Origin: an uncultured Collinsella sp.
GTDB taxonomy: Bacteria > Actinomycetota > Coriobacteriia > Coriobacteriales > Coriobacteriaceae
Assembly (NCBI GenBank): GCA_902470915.1
Contig: CABRIB010000023.1
Span: 1-22,593 of the forward strand
DNA length: 22,593 nucleotides
Direction: 5' to 3'
Under the pieces are notes generated by a model. The model was not told the origin of the DNA, searched no databases, and saw nothing but the letters and a program-made list of their open reading frames with translations. How positions within the stretch are numbered: position 1 is the first letter of the stretch; the number at the start of each line of letters is the position of its first letter. This document shows, piece by piece, positions 15,258 to 22,593 of the stretch. The position numbers were made by a program, and so were the translations under genes.

Positions 15258-16607
15258 ATGGACGACCTTTTTTCTGCTTCGACGCGCGAGCGTTCCTTTC
15301 AGAATGCGCCGCTTGCGGTGCGCATGCGCCCCAATTCGCTCGACGAGTATGTGGGCCAGCAAAAGGCCGTCGGTAAGGGCTCATGGTTGCGTGCCGCGAT
15401 CGAGCACGACGTGCTTTCGAGCGTGATTCTGTACGGGCCGGCCGGTACGGGTAAGACGACGCTGGCCCACATTATCGCCAACCATACAAAGAGCGAGTTT
15501 GTCGAGGTCAGCGCCGTGACGGGCACCGTGAAGGACTTGCGTCGCGTGATCGACGAGGCCAAGACGCGCCTGAATACGTACGACCGCCGCACCATTCTAT
15601 TCATCGATGAGATTCACCGCTTCTCTAAGTCGCAGCAGGATGCCCTGCTGCATGCAGTTGAGAACCGTACCGTCATTATGATTGGCGCTACGACGGAGAA
15701 TCCGTACTTCGAGGTCAACTCGGCGCTGCTCTCACGTGGTCGAGTCGTGGAGCTTGAGCATTTAAAGGACGAGGATATCGCCATGCTTATCGAGCGTGCG
15801 CTCGAGGCACCTCAGGGCCTGAACGGCAAATTCTCGGCCGATGATGATACGGTCAAGACCATTTGCACGCTGGCAGCGGGTGATGCACGCTCGGCCTTGA
15901 CGACGCTTGAGTTGGCGAGCGAGATTGCCGTCACGCGTCCCGATACCGAGGGGACGCCGGCTCCGGCGGCGGGGGAGCGGTATCCCATCACGGTCGACGA
16001 TGTGAAGATCGCCAATCCGCGCCGTGGGTTTTCGTATGACAAAAACGGTGACATGCACTACGACATTATCAGTGCGTTCATTAAGTCCATGCGCGGCAGC
16101 GACCCCGATGCCACCATTTATTGGCTCGCGCGCATGATCGATGCAGGGGAGGATCCCAAGTTTATTGCACGCCGTATTATGATTCAGGCTTCTGAGGATG
16201 TTGGCAACGCCGATCCGCAGGCGCTTTTGGTGGCACATGCCGCATTTAAGTCTGCCGAGGTCATTGGCTATCCCGAATGCCGCATTAACTTGGCTCAGGC
16301 TGCGCTCTATGTTTGCCTGGCGCCTAAATCTAACGCGTGCGAAGCCTCGATCGATGCGGCGCTGGCCGACATCCATAGCAGCGGCATGCGCGAGGTGCCG
16401 AGTTTTCTGCGCGATCGCCATCGCCCTGGCAGCGATGAGTACGGTGTGTACAAGTATCCGCACGATTATCCCGAAGGCTGGGTCGATCAGCGCTATTTGC
16501 CCGAAGGCCTGGAGCGCGGCGCGTTCTGGCATCCTGCCGGCCGCGGTTGGGAAGAGTGGCGTGTGGAGCAAAGCGAACGCGACCGTAACGGTAACGCTCC
16601 CAAGTAG
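15258..16607 (+). CDS. rarA: Replication-associated recombination protein A (RarA/MgsA), AAA+ ATPase
   Basis: This 449-residue clamp-loader-like ATPase acts at stalled replication forks. It opens with the typical MDDLF and PLAVRMRPNSLDEYVGQ region, then Walker A GPAGTGKT (60-67), Walker B FIDEIH with Asp117-Glu118, sensor 1 GATTENP, and sensor 2 GDARSALTTLE. The C-terminal RarA tetramerisation region includes KSMRGSDPDAT, RRIMIQASEDVGNADP and the closing DYPEGWVDQRYLPE, which separates it from RuvB and DnaX. ATG 15258 is preceded by GGGA at 6 nt and gives the usual N-terminus; ATG 15243, ATG 15252 and TTG 15240 are upstream options. An SOS box precedes it, fitting a DNA damage role. Confidence 0.93.
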   Translation: MDDLFSASTRERSFQNAPLAVRMRPNSLDEYVGQQKAVGKGSWLRAAIEHDVLSSVILYGPAGTGKTTLAHIIANHTKSEFVEVSAVTGTVKDLRRVIDEAKTRLNTYDRRTILFIDEIHRFSKSQQDALLHAVENRTVIMIGATTENPYFEVNSALLSRGRVVELEHLKDEDIAMLIERALEAPQGLNGKFSADDDTVKTICTLAAGDARSALTTLELASEIAVTRPDTEGTPAPAAGERYPITVDDVKIANPRRGFSYDKNGDMHYDIISAFIKSMRGSDPDATIYWLARMIDAGEDPKFIARRIMIQASEDVGNADPQALLVAHAAFKSAEVIGYPECRINLAQAALYVCLAPKSNACEASIDAALADIHSSGMREVPSFLRDRHRPGSDEYGVYKYPHDYPEGWVDQRYLPEGLERGAFWHPAGRGWEEWRVEQSERDRNGNAPK

Positions 16608-16636
16608 GTCATTGGCACCTCGCACATTCCCTATGG

Positions 16637-16664
16637 GTATCTTTCCTCTTGTTTGGGGTATCAT
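16637..16664 (+). promoter_or_regulatory. Possible promoter of the sigma operon, SigB-like
   Basis: GTATCT (16637-16642), 13 nt, GGGTAT (16656-16661) resembles the SigB consensus with one mismatch in GTTT. TATCAT (16659-16664) could instead serve a housekeeping sigma but lacks a -35. If SigB-like, the operon would autoregulate as sigB does in Bacillus. Confidence 0.35.
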
Positions 16665-16702
16665 GAAGAGCGTCTGTATTTCGATTCCTTCGGGAGGCTT
16701 GT

Positions 16703-17290
16703 ATGAGTCCCATTCAAATCGCCCTGCTGCTGCTCGCCGTTGCCGGCGTGTGGGCTGTTATCGAGCTCGCGCTCACGCTGCGCAAGACCCGCACCGTCGT
16801 CGACTCGCTCGACAAGACGGTGAGCGACCTTAACAACACGCTCGCCGAGGCACAGCCCGTGGTGGCAAAGCTCGATGGCGCTGTTGATGAGCTTACCCCG
16901 GCACTTGCCCAGGTTGAGCCGCTCCTCAAATCGAGCAAGACCGCTGTGGACGCTCTGACGTCCAACCTCGTTGAGGTTGAGGCGGTCGTACGCGACATCT
17001 CCGAGGTTACGGGCAGCGTGGCCGATGCCAGCAATGCCGTATCGAGCGTGACCGACTCTGCCGCCGGCGCCGTGCAGAAGCTTTTCAATAAGGTGAAGGC
17101 TCCTGCAGCCGACGCCGATCGCAAGCTCGCCGCTGCCGCTGCGGAGGCCGAGCAGCCTACCGAGCGCGTCCTAATTGGCGAGGACGAGGCCGCCGCGGGC
17201 GACGATGATGGTCAGAAGTCTGTATCCAAGCCGGCTCAGTATTACACCTATACGCCCGCCGAGACCTCTGAGGAGTCCTGCGATGAGTAG
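16703..17290 (+). CDS. DUF948-like membrane-anchored coiled-coil protein
   Basis: This 195-residue protein has one N-terminal membrane segment (QIALLLLAVAGVWAVIELAL, about 5-24), then a long helical stretch (about 28-135) with repeated LDKTV/LNNTL/LDGAVDEL heptad-like units that resembles DUF948 and chemoreceptor-type helices, and a low-complexity acidic, Ala-rich tail. The bulk should be cytosolic or extracytoplasmic depending on orientation, which I cannot settle. GGGAGG lies 5 nt before ATG 16703. Its end overlaps the start of the anti-sigma gene by 8 bases. In Bacillus subtilis a DUF948 protein (YtxG) belongs to the SigB stress regulon, so a stress link fits, but a regulatory role here is inference from position. 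Confidence 0.7.
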   Translation: MSPIQIALLLLAVAGVWAVIELALTLRKTRTVVDSLDKTVSDLNNTLAEAQPVVAKLDGAVDELTPALAQVEPLLKSSKTAVDALTSNLVEVEAVVRDISEVTGSVADASNAVSSVTDSAAGAVQKLFNKVKAPAADADRKLAAAAAEAEQPTERVLIGEDEAAAGDDDGQKSVSKPAQYYTYTPAETSEESCDE

Positions 17291-17660
17291 CGAAGCAACC
17301 TGCCCTATCACGCTGACCGTTGCCGGTGACCCGCGTCTCGCTCGCCTTGTGCGCATGACGGCAGCCAACGTTGGTGCCCTGTGCTCTATGTCTGTCGATC
17401 GCATCGAGGACATCCGCATGGCTGCTGAGGAGGCTTTCATCTTTGGTTGCACCGCGGTCGACTGCGATGACATCACCATCAAATTCGATGTCGATGAGAC
17501 CCACGTTGGCATGACTATTACCTTTGGCGACCAGGCTACGGTCGATGAAGATGACCAGGCTGCGGTGTATGCCGAGCTCATCCTCGCGAGCGTGTGCGAC
17601 TCCTACGAAAAGACTACGGCGCCCCTGACGCTTTCCCTCGACCTCAAGGCGGATATCTAA
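17283..17660 (+). CDS. Degenerate RsbW/SpoIIAB-like anti-sigma factor candidate
   Basis: This 125-residue protein resembles the GHKL anti-sigma kinases in its N-terminal half: VDRIEDIRMAAEEAF (38-52) lines up with the RsbW segment 'DIKIAVSEACTNA', keeping the Glu (Glu50) but with Phe54 where the invariant N-box Asn should be. No DxGxG or GLGL ATP-lid motif can be seen; the matching C-terminal stretch is VYAELILASVCDSYE. So ATP binding and kinase activity look lost while the fold may remain. ATG 17283 has AGGAG 7 nt upstream and overlaps the previous stop (17288-17290). The sigma factor gene begins 1 nt after its stop. Position immediately upstream of a SigB/SigF sigma is the strongest clue. 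Confidence 0.65.
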   Translation: MSSEATCPITLTVAGDPRLARLVRMTAANVGALCSMSVDRIEDIRMAAEEAFIFGCTAVDCDDITIKFDVDETHVGMTITFGDQATVDEDDQAAVYAELILASVCDSYEKTTAPLTLSLDLKADI

Positions 17661-17661
17661 T

Positions 17662-18453
17662 ATGACCGAACGTTCCCGGAGCGGCAAGACCGCTTGGGAC
17701 AAGGAGAAAACCCGCGAGCTGTTTCGTCGTTACAAGGAGACCGGTGATCCGGACGCCCGTGAGCAGCTCGTCATGTCCCATATGAACCTGGTAAGGTTTC
17801 TTGCCAACAAATTTAAGAATCGCGGCGAGCCGCTCGACGACCTCATGCAGGTCGGCTATCTGGGCTTGCTCAAGGCTATCGACCGTTTTGATCCCGAGCG
17901 CGGACTCGAGTTCACGACGTTTGCGACACCCACTATCCTGGGCGAGATCAAACGCCATTTTCGCGACAAGGGCTGGAGTGTGCGCGTACCGCGTCGTCTG
18001 CAGGAGCTCTCGGCCAAGGTCAACCAGGCTACTGACAAACTTACCAACGAGCTGCAGCGTTCGCCCAAGGTTGAGGAGATCGCTGAGTATCTAGATGTGA
18101 CTGTCGATGAGGTGCTGGAGGCCATGGAATCGTCTTCGGCCTATACCTCGGTGCCCATCGAGGCTCCTGGTGCGTCCGATTCCGACGATGCCCCCTCGAT
18201 TCTCGACCGTTACGCCGACGACGACAATGAGCTCGACTTTACCGATGACCGCTTGGTGATCGAGGAAGCCATCCGTGATTTCTCGCCGCGCGAGCGCGAG
18301 GTTATCGAGCTGCGCTTTGTAAAGGGCATGACCCAGATCGAGATCGCCAAGAAGCTGGGTATTTCTCAGGTGCAGGTTTCGCGCCTGCTGCGCCGCACGC
18401 TTAAGAAGATTCAGGACAAGATCGACCCCGACGGAGTGATGATTCGTTCATGA
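17662..18453 (+). CDS. SigB/SigF/SigG-type alternative RNA polymerase sigma factor
   Basis: This 263-residue group 3 sigma-70 protein has region 2 (about 20-95) with LVRFLANKFKNRGEPLDDLMQVG and the promoter-melting part GLEFTTFATPTILGEIKRHFRDK, region 3 (about 105-180) starting WSVRVPRRLQEL, and region 4 (about 205-258) with LSPREREV-like FSPREREVIELRF and the helix-turn-helix MTQIEIAKKLGISQVQVSRLLRR. This is the SigB/SigF pattern, directing RNA polymerase to GTTT/GGGTAT-type promoters. An acidic insert (SDSDDAPSILD to DDDNELDF) lies between regions 3 and 4. It starts 1 nt after the anti-sigma stop with a poor ribosome site, so it is translationally coupled. Its own TGA overlaps the next ATG. 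Confidence 0.93.
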   Translation: MTERSRSGKTAWDKEKTRELFRRYKETGDPDAREQLVMSHMNLVRFLANKFKNRGEPLDDLMQVGYLGLLKAIDRFDPERGLEFTTFATPTILGEIKRHFRDKGWSVRVPRRLQELSAKVNQATDKLTNELQRSPKVEEIAEYLDVTVDEVLEAMESSSAYTSVPIEAPGASDSDDAPSILDRYADDDNELDFTDDRLVIEEAIRDFSPREREVIELRFVKGMTQIEIAKKLGISQVQVSRLLRRTLKKIQDKIDPDGVMIRS

Positions 18454-19859
18454 GTGAGCGCCCCCAACAAACCGATCGCGTGCTGCGCGACACCCGCATT
18501 CTGACGCTTCGCATTTGGGCTGTTGTCGGCTGCATTGTCATCGCCGCTGTCATCTTTAACCTTATGGGCATCCTGGCGCCGGTTATCGAGTTTCTCGCTG
18601 TTGGTTCCATCATTGCCTTTGTGATGTCCCCGATCACCAACTGGCTCGAGCACCATGGCGTGAATCGCGGCATCGGTTCGCTTATCGCGCTTATTGTTGT
18701 TGTTGCCGTGCTCGTCGGTGTCGTTTGCATCTTGTCGCCGATTCTCTTTGGTCAGATCATGGAAGTCCTGAGCCGCCTGCCCGAGCAGCTTCGTGTTGCG
18801 GGTGGCGACCTCAACGAGATGATCTCGAATGCCAAGACGCTTAACAACACGCCGCTCAAGGAGTATTTGGACGATAATCTTTCGTCGCTGGTCACCGTGG
18901 CATCGAAGTATGTGTCTCAGATCGCTGCCGAGCTTGGCCGCGGGGTGTTCCCGCTCATCACCAATACGGCCTCGCAGTTGTTCGTGATCTTCCTTGGTCT
19001 GGTGCTTGCGTACTGGATGGCCTGCGACTATCCTCGCATGCACCACGAGATTTGCACCATCATCGGTCAGGAGAAGGAGACCTCGTACCGCTTTATGGTC
19101 GCCATCCTTTCTCGCTCTGTCGGCGGCTACATGCGCGGTATGGTCGTGACGTCTATCTGCGGTGGTTTCCTCGCCTTTATCGGTTTTATGATCATCGGGC
19201 ATCCGTATGCGGCGCTCATGGCTATCTTTACCGGCATCATGCATTTGGTTCCGGTCGTCGGTCCCTGGGTGAGCGCAGCAATCGCCACAGTGCTCGGTTT
19301 CATGTTCAGCCCTATGTTGGCGTTATGGACGCTCATCGTGACGATGGTCGCGCAAAACGTCACCGATAACGTGATTTCGCCTAAGGTCATGCAGAGCTCG
19401 GTGCAGGTGCATCCCATCATGAGCCTCACGGCGCTCGTTATTGGCTCAGCACTCATGGGCCCCATCGGCATGATTATTGCCATCCCGCTTTGTGCGGCCC
19501 TCAAGGGTATCTTCGTGTACTATTTCGAGAATGAGACCGGCCGACAGCTTGTGGCCTATGACGGCGCCGTGTTTAAGGGCACGCCGTACCGCGATGCCGA
19601 TGGCAACCCGGTCGCCGCCTACGACGCGCTCGGCGACGACACCTTCATCTACGAGTCCGAGCTCATCGGCAACGAGACTGCGCCCGAGGCCAAGGCCATG
19701 CCCAAGCCCGAGCTCGATAATCCCTGGATCAAGCTCTCGGGCCTGCAGCCCGATGCCACGGGCTTCTTCAAGAACCCCTTTGCCAAGGACGATGACTCCA
19801 ACTCGGACGACGATACCAAAACCGGCATCGACGGCTCCATGGATGATGACGACAACTAG
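18450..19859 (+). CDS. AI-2E transporter family (PF01594-type) membrane permease
   Basis: This 469-residue membrane protein has about eight membrane segments and the family core: HPYAALMAIFTGIMHLVPVVGP, then QNVTDNVISPKVMQSSVQVHP and IGSALMGPIGMIIAIPLCA. The family includes TqsA-like autoinducer exporters and sodium/proton antiporters, so substrate is unknown; AI-2 export should not be assumed. After about residue 365 a long hydrophilic, acidic tail extends some 100 residues, ending in DDDDN, which is not part of the family core. ATG 18450 overlaps the sigma TGA as ATGA, with no good ribosome site, so translation is coupled. Being last in the sigma operon it may be a stress effector. A strong terminator follows. 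Confidence 0.85.
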   Translation: MSERPQQTDRVLRDTRILTLRIWAVVGCIVIAAVIFNLMGILAPVIEFLAVGSIIAFVMSPITNWLEHHGVNRGIGSLIALIVVVAVLVGVVCILSPILFGQIMEVLSRLPEQLRVAGGDLNEMISNAKTLNNTPLKEYLDDNLSSLVTVASKYVSQIAAELGRGVFPLITNTASQLFVIFLGLVLAYWMACDYPRMHHEICTIIGQEKETSYRFMVAILSRSVGGYMRGMVVTSICGGFLAFIGFMIIGHPYAALMAIFTGIMHLVPVVGPWVSAAIATVLGFMFSPMLALWTLIVTMVAQNVTDNVISPKVMQSSVQVHPIMSLTALVIGSALMGPIGMIIAIPLCAALKGIFVYYFENETGRQLVAYDGAVFKGTPYRDADGNPVAAYDALGDDTFIYESELIGNETAPEAKAMPKPELDNPWIKLSGLQPDATGFFKNPFAKDDDSNSDDDTKTGIDGSMDDDDN

Positions 19860-19909
19860 TGGGGCAATTCGGGTTAACATTCATACGCGCTAACATGCAA
19901 TTTCGCTGA

Positions 19910-19939
19910 AGGGCCGGCATTGTGCCGGCCCTCTTTTTT
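19910..19939 (+). terminator. Intrinsic terminator of the sigma operon
   Basis: AGGGCCGGCA (19910-19919), loop TTG, TGCCGGCCCT (19923-19932), then C and six T. A perfect 10-bp GC-rich stem. Confidence 0.93.
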
Positions 19940-19965
19940 GCATGGGCGCGGCGGGATGGTAATAT
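19938..19965 (+). promoter_or_regulatory. alaS promoter
   Basis: TTGCAT (19938-19943), 16 nt, TAATAT (19960-19965), the latter preceded by GG. The -35 touches the T-run of the preceding terminator. No T-box is present in the 46-nt leader. Confidence 0.6.
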
Positions 19966-20011
19966 CGTTACGTTTGAACTGTTTCGATGTGAAACCGAGG
20001 AGATTCCCTCT

Positions 20012-22547
20012 ATGAGTGCTGACTACCCGTCAATGACTACGGCCGAGATCCGCTCCAAGTTCCTCAACTTCTTTGAGGAGCGCGGTCTTAAGCTCTATCC
20101 TTCTTCGTCCCTCGTTCCCGACGATCCTTCGCTGCTGCTTGCCAACGCCGGCATGAATCAGTTTAAGGAGTACTACCAGGGCAAGAAGACCATGAAGGAG
20201 ATCGGCGCGATTTCCTGCCAGAAGTGCGTCCGCACCAACGACATCGATTGCATTGGCGAGGACGGCCGTCACCTGTCCTTCTTCGAGATGCTCGGCGACT
20301 TCTCTTTTGGCGGCGTCTCCAAGGAGCAGGCTTGCGCCTGGGCCTTTGAGCTCATCACCAAGGAGTTCAAGCTGCCGCTCGACCGCCTGTACTTTACCGT
20401 TTTTACCGAGGACGACGAGACCCACGACGTGTGGCGTTCTCTGGGCGTTGCCGAGGACCACATCTCCCGCCTGGGCGAGGACGACAACTTCTGGGCCGCT
20501 GGCCCCACCGGCCCCTGCGGTCCGTGCTCCGAGATCTACTTTGACATGGGCGAGGAGGTCGGCTGCGGCAGCCCCGACTGCAAGCCTGGCTGCGACTGCG
20601 ACCGCTTCCTTGAGTTCTGGAACCTCGTCTTTACCCAGTACGACCGTCAGGAGGACGGCTCCATGCCGGAGCTGCCGCACCGCAACCTCGATACGGGTAT
20701 GGGCCTGGAGCGCATGGCCGCCATTATGCAGCACAAGACCGCCAATTACGACGGCGATCTGATGCAGCATCTCATCAAGCTGGGTGAGAAGATCAGCGGC
20801 AAGACCTATGACGCCGACGATTACTCCGGCGCCAGCCGCTCCCTGCGTATCATCGCCGACCACTCCCGTGCCGTCGACTTTATGATCTCGGACGGCATCC
20901 TTCCCGGTAACGAGGGTCGCGAGTACGTCCTTCGCCGCCTGCTCCGTCGTGCCGTGTTCCACGGTCGCCTGCTGGGCATCGAGGGCGCCTTCCTGACCAA
21001 GTTCATTGACGAGGTTAACGCTCAGATGGGCGAGGCCTATCCCGAGCTGCTCAAGAATGTTGCGCTCGTCAAGGGTATCGTCGCCTCCGAGGAGGAGCGC
21101 TTCTCCACGACGCTCGACAACGGCCGTGTTTACCTGGACGAGGCCCTGGCAGCGCTTGTCGAGGGCACCGTGCTTCCGGGTGACGTTGCCTTTAAGCTGC
21201 ACGACACCTTTGGTTTCCCCATTGACCTGACCGTCGAGATCGCCGGTACCACTGGGCACGACGTCGACATGGATGGCTTTACCGCTTGCATGGAGGACCA
21301 GAAGGCCCGCGCCCGCGCCAATGCCAAGGGCGACGCCTGGGGCAGCTTCAACGACGTGTGGGTCGAGCTTTCCGACAAGGTCGCCGCGACTGAGTTCGAC
21401 GGTTATGACAACGATGTGATCGATGGCGCCAAGGTTGTCGCCATCGTGCGCAACGGCGAGTCCGTCGAGTCCGCTGCCGCGGGCGAGGACGTCGAGGTCG
21501 TGCTTGACCGCACCCCGTTCTATGCCGAGATGGGTGGCCAGCAGGGCGATGCCGGCGAGCTTTCCGCCGAGGGCGTTTCGCTGACCGTTTCCGATACCAA
21601 GAACCACAACGGCCTGTATGCTCACGTCGCCCACGTTGCCGAGGGCACGCTGACTGTCGGTGCCGCTGTTACCGCCGCGCTCGACGCCGAGCGCCGTGGC
21701 TTCTTGCGCCGCAACCACACCGCCACGCACCTGCTCGATGCCGCCCTTAAGCAGGTCCTGGGCGAGCACGTCTCCCAGGCCGGCTCGCTGGTGACGTCCG
21801 AGCACCTGCGCTTTGACTTTACGCACTTCGAGGCCCTGTCCTCCGAGCAGCTCAAGGCTGTCGAGGATCTGGTCAACCAGCAGATCTTCGCTTCCAAGCC
21901 GGTCGTGACCCGTGTCATGGGCATCGACGAGGCTAAGGCCGCCGGCGCTGTCGCTCTGTTTGGCGAGAAGTACGGCGATGTCGTCCGCGTCGTCTCCGTG
22001 GGCGCCGAGGACCAGCCGTTCTCCCGCGAGCTCTGCGGTGGCACGCATGCTGCCAACACTGCTGAGATTGGCCTGTTCAAGATCATTTCCGAGTCCTCTA
22101 CGGGCTCGAATGTCCGTCGTATCGAGGCCGTGACCTCTAAGGGTGCTCTCGACTATATGGCCGACCGCCTGGCGCTCGTCGACGCCGCCGCCGCTGCGCT
22201 CAAGTGCCGCGTAGACGAGGTTCCCGCCCGCGTGGAGAACCTGCAGGCCGAGCTGCGCGAGACGTCCAATAAGCTCAAGAAGGCTCTGACCGGTGGCTCC
22301 TCCGACGCCATCTCCAGCGCCATCGAGGGCGCCGTCGAGCTCGACGGCTATAAGCTCGTTGTCGCTGAGCTCCAGGGCCTTGAGGCTGCCGACCTGCGCA
22401 ACGTATGGGATACCGTGCATCAGAAGGTCGCCGGCCCTGTCGCTTGTGTCGTCGCCAGCGTGACTGAGAAGGGCACTCCGGCCCTGCTCGCTGCCGGCTC
22501 CGATGACGCCGTCAAGGCCGGTTTCCACGCCGGTAACGTGATCAAGC
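20012..22547 (+). CDS. alaS: Alanyl-tRNA synthetase (3' end cut by contig end)
   Basis: This class II synthetase charges tRNA-Ala and clears misactivated Ser and Gly. From ATG 20012 (GAGGAG 9 nt upstream) 845 residues are present; roughly 30-40 C-terminal residues of an approximately 880-residue protein are missing. It shows the class II core (LANAGMNQFKEYY, HLSFFEMLGDFSFG, AAGPTGPCGPCSEIY, TGMGLERMA), the RLLRRAVFHGR region, the editing domain NHTATHLLD (His569, His573) and CGGTH (Cys675, His679), then the C-Ala oligomer region. It has no stop codon: the frame runs into the adapter at 22548 and would read VSYTHLTLPT, a known adapter artefact. An unusual Cys-rich insert (CGSPDCKPGCDCDRF) near residues 189-203 is seen in the metal-containing class. 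It has its own promoter. Confidence 0.97.
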
Positions 22548-22593
22548 CTGTCTCTTATACACATCTGACGCTGCCGACGATACTCCTTGTGTA
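22548..22593 (-). other. Illumina Nextera P5/i5 adapter remnant, inverted copy (artefact)
   Basis: The reverse complement of the left-end adapter: Tn5 mosaic end and read-1 adapter (22548-22580), the same index reversed (TACTCCTT, 22581-22588), then GTGTA. Bases next to it (22539-22547) do not match bases 48-56, so there is no 9-bp target duplication as a real Tn5-type insertion would leave. Confidence 0.98.

Noticed and set aside
17175..17282. N-terminal extension of the anti-sigma protein
   Set aside because: It lies within the previous gene in another frame and is Arg/Pro-rich; ATG 17283 has AGGAG at good spacing.
17666..17677. GAACGTTC palindrome at the start of the sigma gene as an operator
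   Set aside because: It lies inside the coding sequence and has no spacer between half-sites, so it does not fit the LexA pattern; likely chance.
18450..19859. Quorum-sensing AI-2 exporter as a firm function
   Set aside because: The family name is broad and includes ion antiporters; no luxS or lsr gene is near.
20030..22564. 844-residue ORF on the minus strand opposite alaS
   Set aside because: It begins inside the adapter (MCIRDR), lies wholly antisense to a clear AlaRS, and has low-complexity Leu/Gly/Val-rich composition caused by GC-rich codons.
1..22593. Whole contig as a Tn5-like composite transposon with terminal inverted repeats
   Set aside because: The repeats are library adapters with an index sequence; no target duplication, no transposase and only core genes inside.

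Overview
The window is a 22.6 kb bacterial contig, or contig-sized piece, with GC-rich, G/C-ending codon use. Gene content and style (ileS T-box, Coriobacteria-like stress sigma operon, repeated GGGGAC palindromes between genes) suggest Coriobacteriia, most likely Collinsella or a relative. That assignment is inference, with no 16S or database support. Both ends are sequencing artefact: bases 1-47 and 22548-22593 are an inverted pair of Illumina Nextera P5/i5 adapters (Tn5 mosaic end plus an index that reads AAGGAGTA). The biological sequence is about 48-22547.

Layout, left to right: 3' end of folA (DHFR); a TrmH/SpoU RNA methyltransferase; a MATE efflux pump; convergent with it a cobalamin adenosyltransferase (minus); divergent ftsH; a DUF523 protein; convergent with it an iron/zinc-type alcohol dehydrogenase related to glycerol dehydrogenase (minus); a promoter and a well-formed isoleucine T-box leader; ileS; lspA-rluD as an overlapping pair; a membrane GT2 glycosyltransferase; a small A24 prepilin peptidase; a dGTPase-like HD hydrolase; rarA behind a LexA-type SOS box; a tightly overlapping operon of DUF948-like coiled-coil membrane protein, degenerate RsbW-like anti-sigma protein, SigB/SigF-type sigma factor and AI-2E family permease; then alaS, cut by the contig end.

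Most of this is core housekeeping: tRNA charging (ileS, alaS), membrane protein quality control (ftsH), lipoprotein maturation (lspA), RNA modification (trmH, rluD), nucleotide pool and fork repair (dgt, rarA). The most interesting parts are regulatory. (1) The sigma operon has a GHKL-fold anti-sigma candidate that lacks the N-box asparagine and a recognisable glycine-rich ATP box, has no adjacent RsbV, and is led by a membrane coiled-coil protein. (2) A SigB-like promoter (GTTTAT, 13 nt, GGGTAT) precedes ftsH, and a weaker similar one precedes the sigma operon. (3) An exact CGAAC-N4-GTTCG SOS box sits over the stop codon of dgt and the -35 region of rarA. (4) Two families of dispersed palindromes lie between genes, one of them a perfect 30-bp palindrome containing the stop codons of both converging genes. 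(5) Six leader regions share a GGTAWNNT-like core at the presumed -10.

I saw no CRISPR array, tRNA, rRNA, prophage or insertion sequence. No gene-free stretch exceeds 300 bases except 6915-7400, which holds the ileS promoter and T-box.
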